Of a DNA stretch of 14,789 nt, positions 7,924 through 14,284 are shown piece by piece. This DNA comes from Candidatus Methanomethylophilaceae archaeon (lineage in GTDB: Archaea; Thermoplasmatota; Thermoplasmata; Methanomassiliicoccales; Methanomethylophilaceae). The DNA lies in assembly GCA_017395275.1 (NCBI GenBank), contig JAFPVN010000189.1, forward strand, positions 1 through 14,789. The letters are read 5' to 3'. Both the position numbers and the translations under genes were made by a program. A model generated the notes under the pieces. That model ran no database searches and was not told the origin of the DNA. It was given only the letters and a program-made list of their open reading frames with translations. Numbering within the stretch: position 1 is the stretch's first letter; each line of letters begins with the position of its first letter.

Positions 7924-8772
7924 ATGAGAATGAAGTATTTCATCGCAATAGCCTTGAGCGTCGCTTCAGGTTTTGCACTGCGGGCCCAGGAGACCATCCG
8001 GGAGATGGAGCTGCTGACCGTGAACGACCAGATCACCACCGTCATCACCGCCACGGAGCCGGTTCGTTTCGTGGACATCTCCACGGACCGGGTGGCCGGT
8101 GACCAGCCCCTTTCCAACACCGTCCGCCTCAAGCCCAAGGAGGGCGCCGAGGTCAACGAGGACGGCGACATCCTCGCCGTCGTCACCGTCATCACCGAGC
8201 GTTACAGGGTGCAGTACGCGCTCGTCTACACGACGCGTCCGCAGGAGGCCGTGACGGACAAGGCGGTCCTCCTGTCGGAGACCGTGCCTTACAACAACCC
8301 GGCGGTGTCCCTATCGACGGAGGACATGACGAGAATGGCCCGCAGGATCTGGACCGCCAAGGCGAAATACCGCAACGTCGGGACCAGGAAGAACCATCTG
8401 GAGATCCGGCTGAACAACATCTACACGGCTGGCGAGTGGTTCTTCATCGACTTCAGCGTGGAGAACCGCACGAACATCCGTTTCGACATCGACCAGATCC
8501 GCTTCAAGGTCGAGGACAAGCGCAGGTCCAGGGCGACGAACAGCCAGAGCGTCGAGCTCTCCCCCGCTCTCCTGCTTGAGCAGGGGACGACCTTCAACCG
8601 GGGCTACAGGAACGTCGCCGTCCTGAAGAAACTCACGTTCCCCAACGACAAGGTACTGACCATAGAGATGTCCGAGAAGCAGGTCAGCGGCCGCACCATC
8701 ACCCTCGAGATCGACTACGAGGATGTGCTGCGGGCCGATTCGTTCGACCACGGACTGCTGGAGGAAGACTAG
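7924..8772 (+). CDS. traN: TraN, VirB9-like periplasmic conjugation protein
   Basis: The 282-residue protein has a signal peptide ending ALRAQ (cut before Gln22). A second in-frame ATG at 7930 would remove two residues and give an equally good signal. The mature part matches Bacteroidota TraN well in VRFVDISTDRVAGDQP, TVRLKPKEGA, VTVITERYRVQYALVY, NNIYTAGEWFFIDFSVENRT, the RATNSQSVELSPALLL stretch, LTFPNDKVLTIEMSEKQVSG and DYEDVLRADSFD. VirB9-like proteins form the periplasmic/outer-membrane core ring with the VirB10-like TraM encoded just upstream. The length is normal. The stop is two bases from the traO ATG. This identification is very secure. Confidence 0.97.
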   Translation: MRMKYFIAIALSVASGFALRAQETIREMELLTVNDQITTVITATEPVRFVDISTDRVAGDQPLSNTVRLKPKEGAEVNEDGDILAVVTVITERYRVQYALVYTTRPQEAVTDKAVLLSETVPYNNPAVSLSTEDMTRMARRIWTAKAKYRNVGTRKNHLEIRLNNIYTAGEWFFIDFSVENRTNIRFDIDQIRFKVEDKRRSRATNSQSVELSPALLLEQGTTFNRGYRNVAVLKKLTFPNDKVLTIEMSEKQVSGRTITLEIDYEDVLRADSFDHGLLEED

Positions 8773-8774
8773 CC

Positions 8775-9281
8775 ATGAGAAGAATCCTGACACTCATCAT
8801 CGCCCTGACGGCCTGCGTCACTGCGGCCCTGGCCCAGAACAACTGGGACAGGATCGGTGTCGGCGCGGGCGTCGGCTACTCCCCGAGGGCGGATGCCGTC
8901 CTCTTCTGGGAGCACGAGACGAAGTACCACAACGCCTGGGAGGTCTTCCTGGCCGGGTCGCTGGGTCTTGACAACCGGAACGGAAACCTCTGGAAGGACA
9001 ACACAAAGGCCTGGGGCGCGGGCGCTGCCTGGAAGCCCTGCGTGGTCCGTTCCCGGAACAACTGCGGGTCCCTCAGGCTGGCCGCCGTGCTCGGCGCGGC
9101 TCCGAGGGAGTTCAGCGCCTCCCTTGGAGCGGGATACCAGCACAGCTGGGTCCTACGGGGCGGATGGCAGCTCTACTGGCAGGGCGGAGTGGCGCTGACG
9201 CTGCCCAAAAGGGGCGACCTCTTCGGCGTCTCGACGGGCTTCGGCGTGAAGATGCCCGTCCGTGACAGGATGCGCCGGTAG
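8775..9281 (+). CDS. traO: TraO, exported outer-envelope conjugation protein
   Basis: The 168-residue protein has a signal peptide MRRILTLIIA to AALAQ, with predicted signal peptidase I cleavage before Gln21. An LTAC at residues 10-13 also fits the lipobox pattern, but it would give an unusually short lipoprotein signal, so the A-Q site is preferred. The mature chain alternates aromatic and small residues with Gly-rich turns (VGAGVGYSPRA, LAGSLGLDN, ASLGAGYQHSW, YWQGGVALTLPKRGD, FGVSTGFGVKM), as expected for beta-barrel-like outer-membrane proteins. Position directly after traN matches TraO in the CTnDOT order. Its exact role in transfer is not known. Only two bases separate its stop from a possible micro-ORF. 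Confidence 0.87.
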   Translation: MRRILTLIIALTACVTAALAQNNWDRIGVGAGVGYSPRADAVLFWEHETKYHNAWEVFLAGSLGLDNRNGNLWKDNTKAWGAGAAWKPCVVRSRNNCGSLRLAAVLGAAPREFSASLGAGYQHSWVLRGGWQLYWQGGVALTLPKRGDLFGVSTGFGVKMPVRDRMRR

Positions 9282-9283
9282 GG

Positions 9284-9346
9284 ATGCTGCTGACTGCGAT
9301 CATACTCATCATTCTGAGATACAGAAAGGGAAATGGAGGAAAGTAG
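9284..9346 (+). CDS. Candidate 20-aa membrane micro-ORF bridging traO and the coupling-protein gene
   Basis: An ATG two bases after the traO stop opens a 20-codon frame ending at a TAG that lies 11 bases inside the coupling-protein gene. The translation is MLLTAIILIILRYRKGNGGK: a hydrophobic stretch followed by a positive tail, the layout of a tiny single-pass membrane peptide with a cytoplasmic C-terminus. Alternatively it could be a leader whose translation carries ribosomes from traO onto the coupling-protein start, or simply a chance frame in a 51-base gap. No homologue is recognised. The closely spaced start and the membrane-like composition are the only evidence. Confidence 0.4.
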   Translation: MLLTAIILIILRYRKGNGGK

Positions 9347-11513
9347 GGACCTCATAGTCGGATACAAGATCTTCAGGAGCCTCGTCTACGTGTCGCTGCT
9401 CGTGGAGTTCTTCCTCTATGCCGTCGATCCCGCCGTGCTGGGTTTCTGGGGAGGCATCCCCGCGGACATCCACGCCCGGATGAAGCGGTGGTTCATCTAC
9501 CAGGACGGCAACCTCATCTGGAGCAAGGTCGCAACGCTCCTTCTCATCTGCGTCACCAGCATCGGCACCAGGAACAAGAAGCAGCTGGAGTTCGATGCCA
9601 GGAAGATGGTCCTCTATCCGCTGGTGTCAGGGATAGCAGTCGTCGTGCTTTCCGTCTGGCTCTTCGGCCGTCCGATCGGACCGCACTTCTACTCCGTCAG
9701 GCTGAACCTGTGGCTGTACATGGCCGCCTCGGTCGTCGGCACGGTGCTGGTCCACATCTCCCTGGACAACATCTCGAAGTTCCTCAAGGAGGGACTGCTG
9801 AAGGACCGTTTCAACTTCGAGAACGAGTCCTTCGTGCAGTGCGAGGAGAAGATCGAGAACGACTACAGCGTCAACATCCCGATGCGCTACTACTATAAGG
9901 GCAAGTTCCGCCACGGCTGGGTGAACATCGTGAACCCGTTCCGCGGCACCTGGGTCGTCGGTACGCCGGGATCCGGCAAGACCTTCTCCATCATCGAGCC
10001 GTTCATTCGGCAGCACAGCGCCAAGGGCTTCGCGATGGTGGTGTATGACTACAAGTTCCCCACCCTCGCCCGGATGCTGTACTACCACTACCGGCTGAAC
10101 AGGCAGCGCGGCAAGCTCCCGCCGGGATGCCAGTTCAACGTCATCAACTTCGTCGACGTCGAGTACTCCAGGAGGGTCAACCCGATCCAGCTGAAGTATA
10201 TCAACAACCTCGCGGCGGCGAGCGAGACCGCCGAGACCCTGCTGGACTCCCTTCAGAAGGGCAAGAAGGAAGGGGGCGGCGGCTCGGACCAGTTCTTCCA
10301 GACCTCGGCCGTGAACTTCCTCGCGGCCTGCATCTTCTTTTTCTGCAACTGGAACAAGATGCCCTACGATCGTGAAGGCAAGCCTCTCAATCCGGAGTAC
10401 GCGGTCGACCGGCAGACCGGTCAGAAGCGGCTCACCGGCAGGGTCACGGACGCCGACGGGCTCCCCGTCGAGCCCGCCTACTGGCTGGGCCGGTATTCGG
10501 ATATGCCGCATATCCTGTCGTTCCTGAACCAGGACTACCAGACGATCTTCGACGTCCTCCAGACCGACCCTGAGGTCCTGCCGTTGCTCGGACCGTTCCA
10601 GACCGCCCTGAAGAACAAGGCGATGGAGCAGCTCGAAGGTATGATCGGTACGCTCCGCGTCTACACCTCCCGTCTCGCCACGAAGGAGTCCTACTGGATC
10701 TTCCACAAGGACGGCGACGACTTCGACCTGAAGGTGAGCGACCCGAAGAACCCCAGCTACCTCCTGATCGCCAACGACCCGGAGATGGAGAGCATCATCG
10801 GCGCGCTGAACGCGCTGATCCTGAACCGTCTCGTCACCCGCGTGAACACCGGCCAGGGCAAAAATGTCCCCGTGAGCATCATAGTGGACGAGCTGCCCAC
10901 GCTCTATTTCCACAAGATCGACCGTCTCATCGGCACGGCCCGCAGCAACAAGGTCAGCGTGGCCCTGGGCTTCCAGGAGCTCCCGCAGCTGGAGAGCGAC
11001 TACGGCAAGGTGGGCATGCAGAAGGTCATCACGACCGTGGGCAACGTGGTCAGCGGATCGGCCCGTGCGAAGGAGACGCTGGAGTGGCTCTCGAACGACA
11101 TCTTCGGCAAGGTCGTCCAGCTGAAGCGGGGCGTCACCATCGACCGCGACCGCACGTCGATCAACCTCAATGAGAACATGGACAGCATGGTCCCCGCCTC
11201 GAAGATCTCAGACCTGCCTACCGGCTGGATCTGCGGCCAGACGGCGAGGGATTTCGTGAAGACGAAGACCGGTAAGGGCGGCTCGATGAACATCCAGGAG
11301 AGCGAGGAGTTCCAGACATCGAAGTTCTACTGCAAGACCGACTTCGACATGAAGGAGATCGACGAGGAGAAGAAGCACTACACGGACCTCCCGAAGTTCT
11401 ACACCTTCCCCTCGAAGGAGGCGAAGGAGCACATCCTCTACGAGAACTTCGTGAACGTCAACAGGGAGGTCGAGCAGATGTGTCTCGACATCACCCAGTT
11501 CGCCAAGAAATAG
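9333..11513 (+). CDS. VirD4-like type IV coupling protein (TraG/MobC-type ATPase)
   Basis: The 726-residue protein has four N-terminal hydrophobic segments (about 15-33, 62-78, 95-112 and 124-144). An ATPase domain follows, with Walker A GTPGSGKT at residues 210-217 and Walker B SIIVDELPTLYF (Asp519-Glu520). The sensor-like ALGFQELPQLESDYGK stretch (Gln548) is typical of VirD4/TraG coupling proteins. These inner-membrane hexamers recruit the relaxase-DNA complex and feed it to the secretion channel. In Bacteroidota mobilisation loci the homologue is usually called MobC; the symbol is withheld because the mob context is not visible. The ATG at 9333 lies inside the preceding micro-ORF and behind a purine-rich AGAAAGGGA. 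Finding it straight after traO, rather than in a separate mob region, is a notable arrangement. Confidence 0.93.
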   Translation: MEESRDLIVGYKIFRSLVYVSLLVEFFLYAVDPAVLGFWGGIPADIHARMKRWFIYQDGNLIWSKVATLLLICVTSIGTRNKKQLEFDARKMVLYPLVSGIAVVVLSVWLFGRPIGPHFYSVRLNLWLYMAASVVGTVLVHISLDNISKFLKEGLLKDRFNFENESFVQCEEKIENDYSVNIPMRYYYKGKFRHGWVNIVNPFRGTWVVGTPGSGKTFSIIEPFIRQHSAKGFAMVVYDYKFPTLARMLYYHYRLNRQRGKLPPGCQFNVINFVDVEYSRRVNPIQLKYINNLAAASETAETLLDSLQKGKKEGGGGSDQFFQTSAVNFLAACIFFFCNWNKMPYDREGKPLNPEYAVDRQTGQKRLTGRVTDADGLPVEPAYWLGRYSDMPHILSFLNQDYQTIFDVLQTDPEVLPLLGPFQTALKNKAMEQLEGMIGTLRVYTSRLATKESYWIFHKDGDDFDLKVSDPKNPSYLLIANDPEMESIIGALNALILNRLVTRVNTGQGKNVPVSIIVDELPTLYFHKIDRLIGTARSNKVSVALGFQELPQLESDYGKVGMQKVITTVGNVVSGSARAKETLEWLSNDIFGKVVQLKRGVTIDRDRTSINLNENMDSMVPASKISDLPTGWICGQTARDFVKTKTGKGGSMNIQESEEFQTSKFYCKTDFDMKEIDEEKKHYTDLPKFYTFPSKEAKEHILYENFVNVNREVEQMCLDITQFAKK

Positions 11514-11520
11514 AGGTCGA

Positions 11521-11546
11521 GTACCATCCTGTAGTACCATTTTGTA
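11521..11546 (+). repeat. Tandem 13-bp direct repeat, two copies
   Basis: Two abutting copies read GTACCATCCTGTA (11521-11533) and GTACCATTTTGTA (11534-11546), identical at 11 of 13 positions. They begin seven bases after the coupling-protein stop. The size and spacing suit a protein binding site or iteron-like element, but two copies are too few to prove a function. Confidence 0.6.
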
Positions 11547-11594
11547 AATACTTGCATTTTTCCCAATTATTTCAGCCCAAAAGAGATAAGTCGC

Positions 11595-11613
11595 TTTGAA
11601 TAGGCATTTCAAA
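11595..11613. repeat. Inverted repeat TTTGAA-N7-TTCAAA, possible operator
   Basis: Two perfect 6-base arms (11595-11600 and 11608-11613) flank a 7-base spacer. The left arm covers the candidate -33 box, so a dimeric repressor bound here could block the promoter. The arms are short and AT-rich, and chance is a real alternative. Confidence 0.35.
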
Positions 11614-11624
11614 TACATAACTTG
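11595..11624 (+). promoter_or_regulatory. Possible Bacteroidota-type promoter before the DUF4099-like gene
   Basis: A TTTG at 11595-11598 is followed after 19 bases by TAACTTG (11618-11624). The Bacteroidota consensus is TTTG at -33 and TAnnTTTG at -7 with 19-21 bases between, so the -33 box and spacing fit but the -7 box is one base short. A transcript starting near 11631 would leave a leader of about 25 bases before the ATG at 11656. Confidence 0.35.
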
Positions 11625-11655
11625 TCACTGGAAAACCTTTTAACAGATCATACAA

Positions 11656-12405
11656 ATGGCATTATTTGAATTCACTGAAGACGAGGTCCCGTACGCCATC
11701 CTTGGCGAGTACGGGCTCACCCGCGAGATGGTCGAGGACCTTCCGGAGAATCCCTATCAGTACATCCTGAGGGGGCTTCTCTCCCCCGCCCTTCCCATCA
11801 CGGTCAGGGACGACAGGGGGAACACCGTCAAGGCTCGCACCCGTTTTCGTCTCGTCCGAGGGGACGACGGTACGGTGGACGTCCTTTTCTATCCCCGCCT
11901 CATGCACTGCGACCTGGAGAGCTACTCCTCAAAGGAGCAGGACCTCCTGAGGAGGGGCCGTGTCATCCTCAGCCACGCGCCGGACGACAAGGCCAGCAAG
12001 TGCTTCGTCCAGGTCGACCCGGACACGAACCAGGTGATGTACATCCCGACGCCGGTTATCGGGAGGAACCTGTTGAACCTCATGGACCACTTCAAGCTCG
12101 ACAAGGAGGACATCGAGAGGATCCAGCAGGGCCTTCCCATCCCCGTCACCGAGAATGACGAGACCCTCTCCATCGGGCTGGACCTCACGGAGAAGACCGG
12201 CATCCGCATCGAGCGAGGCAGCTTCTTCAAGTGGGACGTCGAGCGCGGCGCCCACATGAAACCCTTCAACTTCGGCCTTTACGGCTGCTGGATCAAGGAC
12301 GCCAGGGGCGACCTCTCCTACGTCCCCGAGGAGGAATACACGGAGGAGATCCTCGCCCAGCAGGGCGATGCTGCCAGATACAACGCAGGAACCATCAAAC
12401 GATAA
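11656..12405 (+). CDS. DUF4099/DUF3945-like mobile-element protein
   Basis: The 249-residue protein opens with FEFTEDEVPYAILGEYGLTRE, the form of the DUF4099 N-terminal module (Phe-x-x-x-Asp/Glu-Val-Pro, then an 'LG-hydrophobic-T/SRE' helix). A beta-rich central part follows (about residues 47-82), then FVQVDPDTNQVMYIPTP, and a DIERIQQGLPIPV stretch like the 'L-x-x-G-x-x-V' segment of DUF3945-type repeats. In Bacteroidota elements such proteins are encoded near topoisomerase, primase and mobilisation genes and are thought to help DNA processing; the biochemical role is unknown. No enzyme motif or membrane segment is seen. It is the first gene after the AT-rich gap and five bases precede the next ATG, so it probably heads a second operon. 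The family call is from memory of motif shape. Confidence 0.68.
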   Translation: MALFEFTEDEVPYAILGEYGLTREMVEDLPENPYQYILRGLLSPALPITVRDDRGNTVKARTRFRLVRGDDGTVDVLFYPRLMHCDLESYSSKEQDLLRRGRVILSHAPDDKASKCFVQVDPDTNQVMYIPTPVIGRNLLNLMDHFKLDKEDIERIQQGLPIPVTENDETLSIGLDLTEKTGIRIERGSFFKWDVERGAHMKPFNFGLYGCWIKDARGDLSYVPEEEYTEEILAQQGDAARYNAGTIKR

Positions 12406-12410
12406 CGACC

Positions 12411-12635
12411 ATGGAAAAGAAAAGTTCTTACACCGAGGACGAACTGGTGCAGATGTACCAGGACGGAGAGATCACCCTTGCCGAGCTTGTCGTCTTCCAT
12501 CCTTCGGAATGGGGCGAGGAGTTCGCCCTCTTCCTCGCCCGCCATCCCGAACGCAGCGAGGAGGAGAACGCCCAGGCCTTCCTTGACCTCAAGGACAGTG
12601 AGCTGGAGAAGGCGATGGAACGCGGGGACGCTTAG
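12411..12635 (+). CDS. Small acidic helical protein, 74 aa, unknown function
   Basis: The ATG is five bases after the previous stop. The frame itself extends upstream to 12231, but that extension would overlap the preceding gene and has a poor composition. The protein is rich in Glu and predicted helical (YTEDELVQMYQDGEITLAEL, then a WGEEFALFLARHP segment and an EENAQAFLDL helix). It has no cysteine, signal or membrane segment. Its position between the DUF4099-like gene and the 543-residue gene, 14 bases upstream of the latter, suggests a small adaptor in the same complex; nothing in the sequence shows that directly. I do not recognise the family. Confidence 0.72.
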   Translation: MEKKSSYTEDELVQMYQDGEITLAELVVFHPSEWGEEFALFLARHPERSEEENAQAFLDLKDSELEKAMERGDA

Positions 12636-12649
12636 CCACGAAGGAAGCC

Positions 12650-14281
12650 ATGCCTACACGATCCAACGCACTGGGCCACTACATGGGCATCGCACCGGAG
12701 CTGCAGGACACGCTCCGGCGCAACGGCATGCAGGCGCGTCTCGTCCGCAGCGACGGGCAGGTGCTTCTGGCCGTCCAGGGGCACGACTCCCCACTGCTCA
12801 CCTATCCCCTGTCCCGGGACCATCTGATGGCCCTCACGGACGGCGGGACGAACTCGTCGAACCGCAAGGCCTACGACGCCTTCGCGGCCGTCGTGGGCAG
12901 GGACTTCGACCTTCCGAAGGACTACGTACACGCCCGCAACGCCAACGGGCGTGTCGTGATGGGCCTGCACGGCTACCGGATCGGCGAGGGCGAATACGGC
13001 AGGATGACCAATCCGTACAGGGACCTGTGGGCCCGAAGAAACATGCTCGGCTGGACGCCGCGCGCCCAGGAGGGCTACCACCTGCGCCGCGTGGGAGGCG
13101 AACTCCGCTACGGCGGGGCTCCGCTCGTCGCAGACCGTCCGGACGGCAGGATCAAGCCCGGTGAGCTTCAGAACGGCGGCTACGGTTTCTACTACAAGGG
13201 GACCCGTGCCGCGCAGGCGCAGCCCGCCGCCCGTTCCGGAGAGGACGTGCTGGCGGAGCTCAGGACCGTCGTTCCGGAGATCCAGGCCCGTCCGGTCACG
13301 GATGAGAAGGCCAAACCTTACTCCGAACTCATTACCTCCGACGTCTACTTTTCCAGGGAGAAATGGAACGAGGTCCTCTCCAGCCACGGCATCGTCGTGG
13401 ACGGGCGGGCCGCGACCCTCACCGTGAAGTCCACCGCCATCAACCGCGACCTGGTCTATGACCTCAGGGAGGATGAGCTGGCGGTGCTGACGGCGGAGTC
13501 CCTGAAGGACCATCCCGTCGCCGCCCGTCTCGATGTCATCAACGGTGTCATAGGGAAGGACTATGAGGGGAAGGTCACGGTGGAGATGCTGGAGAGCCGG
13601 GAGCCCGTTGGACTCGCGCTCTCCCCCGCCGCCCTGGAGGACATACGCCAGCAGGAGCGGGTACTTCATCCGCAGCCGGCCGTTGCCGAGGACATGTCCT
13701 ATCTGGTCATGCAGCAGGCGGTTCTCCAGGAACAGGAGGACGAGCGTATGGGTGTCGGCCGCGTCTGGGGCGAGTCCCTCTACGAGATGCAGTCCCGTGA
13801 GGGCTGGTTCCGTGAGGGCGCCCACGGCCGCGAGGTCAGCGTCGGCGACATCCGCGTCGAGCCGGTCCGCGACCAGGACCAGCAGTCCGCCAGGGACATG
13901 AAGTACAGGATGACGGCCGTCATCAACGGCGAGGAGATCTCGCACGAGATCACCCGCCGCCAGTATGACAAGTTCATGGCCGTGGACGACTACCACCGGA
14001 TGAAGCTTTTCTCGAAGGTCTTCAGCGAGGTGGATATGAAGCAGCTCCCCCGCGAGCAGCGTGAGGGCGGGCTGAGCATCGGGGCGGCGCTCCTCGCCGC
14101 GCTCACCGTCGCCGGTGAGATGACGCGGGGGCCGCGAATGGCCCCGGACCTCTACATGGAGCGCCACGGCGGCGGCCATGTCTATATGAAGCCGGGCGTG
14201 GATTCGCCCCAGGACATCGCGAGCCGCGCCTTCGAGGCCGGTCTCAACGCCGCCGAGCACGGCGTAGGATTAGGGAGATAG
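12650..14281 (+). CDS. Unknown 543-aa mobile-element protein with three diverged internal modules
   Basis: The start is an ATG behind a purine-rich AAGGAAG. There is no signal peptide or catalytic motif. Three regions look related: residues about 33-90 (DGQVLLAVQG, LLTYPLSRDHLMALT, VVGRDF), 250-306 (VDGRAATLTV, DLVYDLREDELAVLT, VIGKDYEG) and 418-466 (KYRMTAVING, EISHEITRRQYDKFM, KVFSEVDM). Each reads as a beta pair, then an 'x-L/I-x-x-D/Q-x-L/F' helix, then a second helix. A Gly/Ala/Leu-rich stretch at about 474-488 (GGLSIGAALLAALTV) is the only hydrophobic segment and may be a membrane helix or a buried core. From memory, the segment around residues 430-465 resembles uncharacterised Bacteroidales mobile-element proteins. 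It lies between the 74-residue gene and the probable primase-type gene, so a DNA-processing role is inferred. Confidence 0.8.
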   Translation: MPTRSNALGHYMGIAPELQDTLRRNGMQARLVRSDGQVLLAVQGHDSPLLTYPLSRDHLMALTDGGTNSSNRKAYDAFAAVVGRDFDLPKDYVHARNANGRVVMGLHGYRIGEGEYGRMTNPYRDLWARRNMLGWTPRAQEGYHLRRVGGELRYGGAPLVADRPDGRIKPGELQNGGYGFYYKGTRAAQAQPAARSGEDVLAELRTVVPEIQARPVTDEKAKPYSELITSDVYFSREKWNEVLSSHGIVVDGRAATLTVKSTAINRDLVYDLREDELAVLTAESLKDHPVAARLDVINGVIGKDYEGKVTVEMLESREPVGLALSPAALEDIRQQERVLHPQPAVAEDMSYLVMQQAVLQEQEDERMGVGRVWGESLYEMQSREGWFREGAHGREVSVGDIRVEPVRDQDQQSARDMKYRMTAVINGEEISHEITRRQYDKFMAVDDYHRMKLFSKVFSEVDMKQLPREQREGGLSIGAALLAALTVAGEMTRGPRMAPDLYMERHGGGHVYMKPGVDSPQDIASRAFEAGLNAAEHGVGLGR

Positions 14282-14284
14282 GAT

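Larger units (their letters stand above)
11514..11655 (+). promoter_or_regulatory. AT-rich control gap between the tra block and the DNA-processing block
   Basis: This 142-base gap is markedly AT-richer than everything around it and contains no convincing ORF. It holds a tandem 13-mer just after the coupling-protein stop, an inverted repeat, and a weak Bacteroidota-type promoter match. No obvious GC-rich hairpin plus T-run terminator is seen. It is the only clear break in the gene train, so a new transcript probably begins here. Confidence 0.6.

Noticed and set aside
8802..8813. Lipobox (LTAC) in TraO
   Set aside because: It matches the pattern, but the signal would be only 12 residues long. 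The A-Q site at residues 20-21 gives a normal signal shared with four other proteins here. It is kept as an alternative, not a call.
9627..10913. 428-residue open frame on the minus strand
   Set aside because: It lies opposite the coupling ATPase with clear Walker motifs, so it is a compositional shadow.
11541..11573. Second TTTG-based promoter candidate in the gap
   Set aside because: The nearest TA-containing -7 box is about 23 bases away and lacks the TTTG part.
12632..14260. 542-residue open frame on the minus strand
   Set aside because: It is antisense to the 543-residue gene, with the same GC-driven Val/Leu/Asp/Arg composition and no recognisable domain.
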